Source of the DNA: Blumeriella jaapii
Taxonomy: Eukaryota; Ascomycota; Leotiomycetes; Helotiales; Drepanopezizaceae
Assembly (NCBI GenBank): GCA_009599575.1
Contig: VWND01000073.1
Location: forward strand, 310,001 to 374,000
Direction: 5' to 3'
DNA: 64,000 nt
Both the position numbers and the translations under genes were made by a program. The notes under the pieces were generated by a model. That model ran no database searches. It was not told the origin of the DNA and worked only from the letters and a program-made list of their open reading frames with translations. This document shows positions 56,540-64,000 of the stretch, in pieces (position 1 is the stretch's first letter; every line of letters begins with the position of its first letter).

Positions 56540-57490
56540 TGTGTTGTACCGTACTCCCCTCCACCTGAAGTTTGAGCGTCGCTTAGTTTCGAGCAAGATC
56601 AACAACAACACTTTCTTTCTACCATCGACACTTGTCAATTGCGCAACCACTACAAACACCACGTGCCAACCAAACCCAGCAAAGCTGCGTCCGAGATCCA
56701 TGCAGCAAAATGTCGTACTCAGATTTAAATCCGCCTTCCCCCCCTCTCCCCCCACCCCCTCCCTCAATACTTCGTATTTCCCTGTGTTGCTACATCACTC
56801 TTCATCTTCCGCCACTTCTTTTCCGAGTGAAAAGTGCAAAGGGCTACTACCCAAGTCGTGACCGCAGTCGGACATCCTGTGGCATCCCTCCCTCGCCAGG
56901 TCTCCTCGTACCCGCTGAAGATCGTTCCCAGCACGTATACTCACGTCTGATGAGAAACCCGTGATGCGCGTGTGACTACAGATCTACACGAAAGCAGCGA
57001 CGCACGGATTGCGAGCTTGCGATCGAGCCCCCGAGAAGGACGCCTGTGAGAGAGGGGTAGGATCGATTCTTTCCATCGGTGGACACCCACGATGCGCCGG
57101 ACGGGGAAGGGAGGAGCAGAAGGGCAACATGCAGAGTGAAGCGGCCAAGGGGAAGGAAGTAGAGACGAACACAAGAAGAGAGGGAGGGAAGCAGTGGCTA
57201 TCATCAGAACAGTACCTAAGGTAGGTAGGTACCTAGGTAGGTAGGTAGGTAGGTAGGCAAACTAAGACGAATCCACATTCATGACAGCCCATATGGCACC
57301 CGATGCCCACGCCCACGCCTACGCCCCACTCGACAAGGCCTGGCTCTATCTAGGCCATCGACCCGATGCCGCCCGACCCTAATATGTACAACGAAAGCAG
57401 TACGGCATCAACATGATCTCAATCCAACGTGTGTATCGTCACCCTACCCTTCGTAGTCATCGTAACACCCAGGCAACATCCTGCCATTTG
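56540..57490. other. Intergenic, convergent spacer
   Basis: Between the 3' ends of the phosphatase and DUF4045-gelsolin genes. No gene seen. Contains a TAGG tetranucleotide run at 57214-57257. Confidence 0.65.
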
Positions 57491-60400
57491 TCAATGGCGC
57501 GTAGCCTCCAGCGCAGCATTGAGCGGCACGACGCGCAAACTCCTTCCTCGCTGCAGTCCACCACTGGGAGGCGGCTGGTGTAACGTGATAGACAGACCGT
57601 CCACCCACTTTCGGAAAACACTCTTCATGTCCTTCGGCGCTCCTTCCAGCACGACCGTCGTGATAGGGACGAGGGGGCGGTCTTCCATACCTGCCGCGAG
57701 GATGCCGTACTCCTGGGCGAACAAAAGGGCGTTATGGAAAGCTGGGTACTCGGATTGAGACTTCGAGCCGACGATAACGTAGATCTCAAAGAAGGCGTCT
57801 AGGATGTAGATCTTCGAGGCCTTGAGGTCGGCCTGGCAGAATGGGCTCAGTTCAACAATCTGAGCCATGTTAGTAAGAATCGAGTGTGGGTAGGCAAGCA
57901 GTCTCACCTGTTGTCTAGATGTCGAGTTGGCGACAAACAGCCGTCCAGAGTACTTGTTATAGTTGGGCTTCATTCTCCAATGATCCGCTGACTTAGGGAT
58001 CGCGATGCCACTGCCGAAGACCTGCAGGAATGATGCAGGCTCGCTGCCATCCTCGACCTCCTCTATTTCGCCGGTGAGCCCAAGCCCCATGCCGATAATT
58101 CTCGCGTAGCTGAGCTCATCAACTCCGCTGCCCTTACCCTTCCACAGATAAGCCTTGCCAGATTGCGTAGAGATAAGGTAAGGGAATCCAGAGCACAGAC
58201 TAGCAGGCGAGAAATCAACTTCGTCAAAGGCTATATGACCAAAATGCTTTCTGGTGCAAAGAATGCGAGGTGCAAGCGAGTCGTACTTGTTGGAAGAGCC
58301 TCTCCTAATGATGACCATGCCGCCCAAAGCATGAAAAAACTCTGGTGTCTCTCTACCCTGGTGAATTCGGATCATCTTTCCGCCTATGCTTTTGACTTCT
58401 TTCTGAGCGAGCACCTCCATCTCGTCAGCCATTGCGGTCGGCACGTCGTCTCCCACCCAGAAGTACGCTTCTGTGACCTTCTTTCCCGCGGCGTTGGCGA
58501 ACGTACGAGTACAGAGATAGAGGTTTCCTTCGAAGAGAGGCCCACCATCTTGGTGGCCAGGAATCTGCTGCTTCTTGCCATCGTTCGAAAATTGATAGAG
58601 AGCAGAGTTCAGCGTCTGAATTTTCTCACCTAAATCAGGGCGTGAGGATAATAGTGTCGCAGTATCTGCGGTAAATTCAGCTACTGGTCGGCTTCCCCCG
58701 AAAAAATCTTCAAGCAATTGAGAAGCCTCAGAAGTCTGTGGTACTGAGTGGTTGAGGGATTTGTTCGTTAATCCCGATGATCTAGGTCCGGCGCTGAGTG
58801 GTGGGGACAGCGCACTTTTCGTAGGGGGCGTTGGAAGTGGTCGAGATTTGGGGGCAAAGGTTTTACTTTCACGTCCAAGTCCAATAGATTCCTTGGCCTT
58901 ATCTGGACTGAGTGAGCGCAAACCGGCACCGATCATAGCAGCCTTTTCATCTTCACGAGTTGGAAGTTTGATAGGGGATCGGGCACGACCGGGGCTCTCA
59001 GCGGGCGTTGCAGATGGGCTATCCCAACGCGAGGCGGCATTTCTAACTGTGTCACGAGGCAGCTTTTCAGCAACGGGCGCTTGTTCTGAAGTCAAGACAT
59101 CCCGTGGAGGAGGCGAGGTTTGTAAAGGCTCCTCAACAGGAGTGGTTTTCCTCGGTGATAATGGCAAAGGTCGAAGTTTGGCCGTGCCCGGGGATTCATA
59201 AGAGGCTGCAATGGGAGATGGCTCGGGATGCTTTGACAGTGAGGAAGGTTTGACGGGTGTGCTGGATTTCTCTTCTGGCGATGGTGCTTTTATGGTTTCA
59301 GGCATTAATTCCTCGGGCTTCACAAAAACCTCGGAGGAATTAGGATTCTTTGGCGACAGCGGCTTGGGGGATTCCGACTGCAGCTCTGACGTGCTGTTTT
59401 TGTTTACGACATCCTGAAGGAACTGTGATCGCCTCTTCATGTCAATTTTGCGTGGCGAAGATGGTTGTGATACTGGACTTTCTTCGGCCTTTGATGGAGA
59501 TTGTGGGAAACGATCTAGGACCTTGCTCGGGGAATGAACATGCCCCGAAGATGTCTGCAATACAGGGTTCTCAACCCTTGGGGACTGTGGGAAGCGATCC
59601 AAGACCTTACTGGGAGAGCGCACATGCGGCGAAGATGGTTGTGTCTCGTCAGCCTTGGCAATAAACTGAGGAAAGCGATCCAGAACTTTACTTGGGGATG
59701 GGGTCTTGATCGGTGACTGGGTACGCTCCAAACCCTGTGGGGATGTCTTGATCTCGAGTGGTACCAGATTCTTGAGAGTATTTTGTGCAGCATCGAGTGG
59801 CTTTTCCACAACTTCATTGGACGGGGTTTGGGCGGTAGCGGTATTTGACACTGCTGTTGGGGCCTTTCTCCGAGGACCACGGGCACGCCCCTTTGTCATG
59901 TGATTGAGCTGTGGACCAGGCTCTCCGGGCTCTGAAGTAGAAGTACTCATGCTAGCTGTGCGTTGGGACTGCGCCGGACTGGACGATCGAGAGCCTTCAC
60001 TGTTGAGAGAAGGTGGCCCTCGTGCTAACAAGCCTGCAAGACCGGGATTCAATCGACCAGCAAGCTTGCCAGCGGGAGTATCTTTAGCTGGGAGTCGGCC
60101 TGGCGCGTTTGTCTCCTTCAAGAAACTTGGCTTCGGGGGTTCAGGAGCTACTTGCGATTTAGAAGGGAAATCAGAGCCAACAGATGCTGTTTCAGAGACG
60201 GTTGAGTCCGATCTCCCCAAAGCTCTTCGCTTCGCTAAAGCCTCTGGTAACGGAGACTCTTGGCTCCCGCCACTGGTAGATCTTGTGACTCCCTTTCCTT
60301 CAATCTGTGCTTTCTTGAAGTCGTCCTTCTTTTTCAGAATGGCGTCCTTGAACTCGTCCACGCGCTCTGTCTTCTTGGGTCCTCCTGTCAAATTCAGGGC

Positions 60401-62614
60401 GGCCTTGCCACGAGTAATGTTGTTCTTAAGCTCGTCCGGGGCGACATAATTTTGAGTCTTTGTACGCCTCAGTTGACCAAAAACGTTCTTGAACTCGGGT
60501 TCGTTCGAGCCCCCGGTGTCAGAAGTCGGGGGCCGGGATTTGAGACTTGCTCGGAAGTCCTTCTTTGGGGGGGTGTTGGGTTTGACCTTTCCATTCGAAG
60601 GCAACGGTTTTGAGGCGGCTTCGACCGGCTGACCAGGGTTGGGAGTATCTTTGAATTCGGGAGTGGTGCTCGACTTCATTTTCGATGCTGCACCAGGTGA
60701 GAATCCCTTAGCAACGCCACTGATGCTTGATGGTCTGGGGATTCCTCCAGGAGCTGGAGATCGCATCAACCCGCCTATACTGACTTCATGCTTAGGGGGG
60801 GCGGCTGAGGGACGACGGCCCACATCCACGCTGCCCTTCTGCTTGGCTTTGCTGATCTCTGCCATCCAAGCAGGTTGTTGAGGCGGCGGCACAGCCTTGG
60901 GCTTGGGGGACTCGGGCTTATTCAGCGCAGTCTCGAGCCAACTTGACTTCGTAGGGCTCCATCTCCGTGGATCCATGCTTTTGGTTGGGCTTAGAGGCGG
61001 CGATGTATCTCGGCGAGTAGGAGTTTCCGAGTCGCCATTCCGACTTGCTCGGACACCAAGTGGGGTCTGTGTTCGAGATGCTGGCAGTGAAGGTTTAGCA
61101 AAGCCATCGTTATTTGTAGAAGTGGTGGACGTTGTAATGCTGCTTCTCATTGAGCTCGACGTACTGGGGCGTTCCTGAGTAAGGGTAGCGTTACTGTGAC
61201 TCGAAGATGGCCTGGAGTTGGGGGACGTTTCTCGGTTTGAACTGCTAGGTCTGGCTTCTAAGATCGTTCCACTGGCAACTTTACCTAGGGAAGAGCCTGT
61301 GCCAGGATCAACGCTACTGCGGTTACTGGCTACTGAATTGCCTCTGGTGAGCCCCGAGGGCGACTGGACGCTCCATCTCTTGTTTACACTATCCGACCGC
61401 TTCATCATGGCGCTCTGTACGAATCCCCCCATGCCCTTTGTAGGAGACGGTGGCCGGTCTTGTCGATCCGGGGAGATTCGACCTTGTGTGGGTGACATTG
61501 CGAAATTGCGTCCATCCGACTTTGCGTCGCCTGGTGGGTCGAGTCTCTGCGCTGAGGTTAACGGCATCGGAGAACCCAGACCAGGAAGCTTGGGGCTTGC
61601 TTGGTATGAGATTCTTGAACCACTGCCATAAGATATGCTGCTCCTGGAGGGTGAGAATGACCTCCCCACCGGCTCTTCGACCTCCTTGTCCGGTTCCGAG
61701 ACTTGTCGCGACATGCCTGGCATTTGGACCCGCGAGGAGCTTGATCCGTGATCTGACCTTTCCTCGTCCTCTACCTGGTTCCGTCTGTATGCTGGCGATG
61801 CGAGACCTCGGTCTGCGGTCTGGCGAAACCAGGCGGGGTCTTTCTCGGACAGCGATTGTGCGATTTGTTCTCTCGAGGGCGATGATTCCGACGCGGGGGA
61901 TTTTTCAGGCGCCGCTGCAACTCGAGGCGACCGAGCGGCGTTTTCTGTAGCGACCATCGACAGCGGGCGACTTTGCACGCGATCCGACGATTGCGACTTG
62001 GGCCGTCGTTGCCAACTCAGTGGTGACCCTGGATTCCGAGGGGGCATGGCACTCGAGGGAGACGCTTTCAATGGGACGTTCGGCTTTGGTTCGGGCTCGG
62101 CCACGGCGCGGGTGGCATCAGGAAGAGAAGTGTTTTCCTTGGTGGGGGATGTCGAACCCATCAGTCGGTCCATCGCGTCGTCAACCGCCCTCTCGCGTCG
62201 CGACTCCGGGTCCGCCTGTGCTCCAGCCTGGGGCGAATGGGTCTGCGAGAGCGCACTTGTGGATGCCACCGAGGCTCGAGAGGCTCGCGGCGTGTTGGCC
62301 GTCGGCGTGGTAGCCGGGGAGGATTTCGTCGGGGAGATGGATCGGGCGCGTTCTGCGAGTGCGAAGGTCTTGTCAGCCGGGTGTTTTCCATTTCAAGGGC
62401 AAGACGATCTGTCACACCGCGCCCATGTGCAGGAGTCGGATTCAATACCAGCCCGTCGTGCTTGTCGTTCTGCGCGGCCCTGCAGAATCTCCTCTTCCAG
62501 CCTCCTGTTGCGCTCTTCGTCCTCCTGGTCTCGCCTGTCGCCCAATTCCTTGATGCGCTGGAGAAAATCGTTGACGTCCTCCGAGCTGTCGCCGGGGGCA
62601 GGTTGGGTGGACAT
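57491..62614 (-). CDS. DUF4045-gelsolin/villin-like protein
   Basis: A 1,659-residue cytoskeletal protein. Exons 62614-62449, 62352-57908 and 57859-57491 (introns 96 and 48 nt). Residues 1-55 form a charged coiled coil (DVNDFLQRIKELGDRRDQED...RAERQARRA) that joins, across the intron, to ERARSISPTKSSPATT. Residues about 60-1250 are the fungal DUF4045 region: low-complexity Ser/Pro/Lys with many SP sites, and three SPSKVLDRFPQ repeats near 59470-59700. The C-terminal third carries gelsolin-like repeats: GNLYLCTRTFANAAGKKVTE, AYFWVGDDVPTAMADEMEV, KAYLWKGKGSGVDELSYARI and IYILDAFFEIYVIVGSKSQS. Gelsolin folds bind actin and Ca2+, so a link to the cortical actin cytoskeleton is probable. The start gives the coiled coil conserved in the family. 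Confidence 0.9.
59460..59720 (-). repeat. Intragenic repeat coding SPSKVLDRFPQ, 3 copies
   Basis: Three coding units of about 81-84 bp, each opening with SPSKVLDRFPQ and a variable spacer of 16-17 residues. The core is strictly conserved while the spacers diverge, which suggests selection for a short linear motif. Confidence 0.85.
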
Positions 62615-63285
62615 GATGGCGGGTTGTCAGGATTGGGTTTACCGAATCAACATCTGATCTATAAGATAAGATCAGATCCATAACCAGAGGAAAGCTCAGG
62701 GCAAGTCACCAAGAAACGATCCGCCAGCGGGTTGGGGGGGGAGGCGGTTCAACAGGATGGAAAGGAAAGGTCCCGGTGGGCTGGCGCGCTGGTTGATTAC
62801 CTGATGCAGGTGGGACTGTAGTGTAGGTATGTATGTATGTGTGTACTGTATGTACCTTATGTACCTATACTGTACGTTGTATATTGTACAGTATGTACAG
62901 TACAATACATGTACATACAGTAGTATAGGTTGGCATCCTTAGAAGCTTTTCCTCCCGCTTGGGGCGTGTGGTTTCAACGGCCCGGCCCAGGTGTATTATC
63001 GCCATCTCTGGACATGTGCAGACATCAATCATGTCGACTGCCCATATGCATATGATATGCGTGTAGACTCTGTGGCCATCGTCCTGTCCCAGATGCCTGG
63101 ATTGCGTCTGGATGTGACTCTTCCAATCCTCCATCCTCGTCTGGTGTTTACATTCTCGTCTGGTGTTTACATTCTCGCCTGGTGCCTATTTGTCAAGCCG
63201 TACTCGTTCCTCGAGAAAGGACCGGTTCCCCGTCATGACAACAGCCCGTGCCTCTCATCCCATTGGAAGCCTCCAGGTGCTTGCG
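62615..63285. other. Intergenic, no gene seen
   Basis: Spacer upstream of the DUF4045-gelsolin gene and downstream of ARL2. TATG and TACTGTA motif clusters lie at 62820-62925. Confidence 0.65.
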
Positions 63286-63966
63286 TCAATAAAGAAACAA
63301 TCTCGCCTTCGCATCTTCCACCACCCACTCCAGGCCTTCGGAGAGATGAGCACCCGTGATGGCGCTGCACCGCAGGATGTGCCATGTGTGGGTTTTGATA
63401 GCAGTAAGCCGAAGCCCCTACAACCGGTTAGCGGCTGCTGCCAACGACACATCGTGACGGACCTCCTGGATCTCGGCTTCAGTCATGCACCCATTCACGT
63501 CGGTCTTGTTTGCAAAGACCAGCAAACTTGCGCCGGAAAGCCTCTGCGGCAAGAATCAGCCACGGGCTCTGGAGAGAGAGTTTGGATCGGACCTCTTCTT
63601 GCAGCAAGCCCTGGAGCTCCTCACGACAGCCGTCTACCCGCAGTCGATCAGTCGCATCCACGACCCAGATCAGGGCATCTGTCTTCTCGAAGTAGTTGCG
63701 CCAATATGACCTGAGGGTCTTTTGCCCTCCAACATCCCCTGTCCCGATCAGCAGAGCGAGGGGTGAAGCCTTTGGTCGACTGCTCACAGATGTTGAGCTT
63801 GTAGCTGCCAGAATTGTCAGCCATGCGTACATCTTGGTGGCCATCCCACACCCACCCTTTATAATCGATGGTCTTGATAATGAAGCCTAGCGTCGGGCTG
63901 ACGGTGTTGACATCCTCGTTCATGATTTTCTTGACGATGGTCGTCTTGCCCGCATTGTCAAGACCC
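63286..63966 (-). CDS. ARL2/Alp41/Cin4-type small GTPase, 5' end off window
   Basis: ARF-like GTPase 2, which works with tubulin cofactors in microtubule assembly. Exons on the minus strand: 63966-63856, 63804-63788 (17 nt), 63738-63593, 63543-63463 and 63417-63286; introns 51, 49, 49 and 45 nt. The visible protein begins [16 protein letters not shown] (P-loop), then [10 protein letters not shown] (switch I), [20 protein letters not shown] (switch II), [20 protein letters not shown] and [14 protein letters not shown] (NKxD guanine motif), and ends [17 protein letters not shown]. The first exon with the N-terminal amphipathic helix lies beyond the right edge; the acceptor at 63967 is preceded by branch-like TTGCTGAT. 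The internal junctions agree with the family sequence to the residue. Confidence 0.94.
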
Positions 63967-64000
63967 CTCGCAGATGATCATCAGCAAACTGCTCGGCAAG

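Noticed and set aside
55823..56767. 314-codon minus-strand frame opposite the phosphatase
   Set aside because: It overlaps the clearly conserved plus-strand histidine phosphatase and lacks any motif.

Overview
The window is nuclear DNA from a filamentous ascomycete (Pezizomycotina). The evidence is the density of short spliceosomal introns (45-60 nt, GT...AG, often with a CTNAC/CTGAC-type branch site), fungus-restricted families (the DUF4045-gelsolin protein, a C2H2 regulator, an ABCC subfamily, a 2EXR/F-box-like protein), fungal versions of HRD1, glycogenin, Abo1/ATAD2 and ARL2, and intergenic DNA full of microsatellites and the motif TACTGTAC/GTACAGTA. I cannot name the species from sequence alone.

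Layout. 1-1200: 5' part of the ERAD ubiquitin ligase HRD1 (minus strand, cut before its RING). 1.2-9.9 kb: gene-poor DNA with a duplicated ~310 bp block and simple repeats. 9.98-12.3 kb: C2H2 transcription factor. 13.8-16.1 kb: decayed ZNFX1/NFX1-type helicase. 16.8-17.5 kb: three-exon 2EXR-like gene. 17.9-20.9 kb: locus of small secreted cysteine-rich proteins, with two intact paralogues, a decayed third copy with the same promoter, and an inverted pair of a dispersed repeat. 22.2-24.6 kb: glycogenin. 25.7-27.1 kb: Mn-type cation diffusion facilitator. 28.4-33.6 kb: Abo1/Yta7/ATAD2 bromodomain AAA ATPase. 34-36.5 kb: AT-rich DNA ending in an eight-copy 46-bp minisatellite. 36.6-38.4 kb: secreted GH43-like protein. 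39.0-43.6 kb: ABCC transporter. 45.9-48.0 kb: MFS transporter. 49.2-50.1 kb: phosphoribosyltransferase. 50.5-51.5 kb: decayed aminoglycoside-phosphotransferase-like gene. 52.9-54.6 kb: peroxisomal acyl-CoA/4-coumarate-CoA ligase. 55.1-56.5 kb: secreted histidine acid phosphatase. 57.5-62.6 kb: DUF4045-gelsolin protein. 63.3-64 kb: ARL2 GTPase (minus strand, 5' end off the window).

The genes do not form one pathway. Most are dispersed housekeeping or transport genes. The most unusual part is the 17.9-20.9 kb effector-like locus: two secreted proteins share an eight-cysteine pattern, their genes share a core promoter with a TATA-ATG distance of about 130-145 bp, and a third copy keeps the promoter but has lost the reading frame. 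Two gene relics carry TAG where the family expects Gln, as a C-to-T change would give. Four otherwise well-conserved genes each need one or two one-base corrections to read through, which could be assembly errors or real lesions; this should be settled before their proteins are used.
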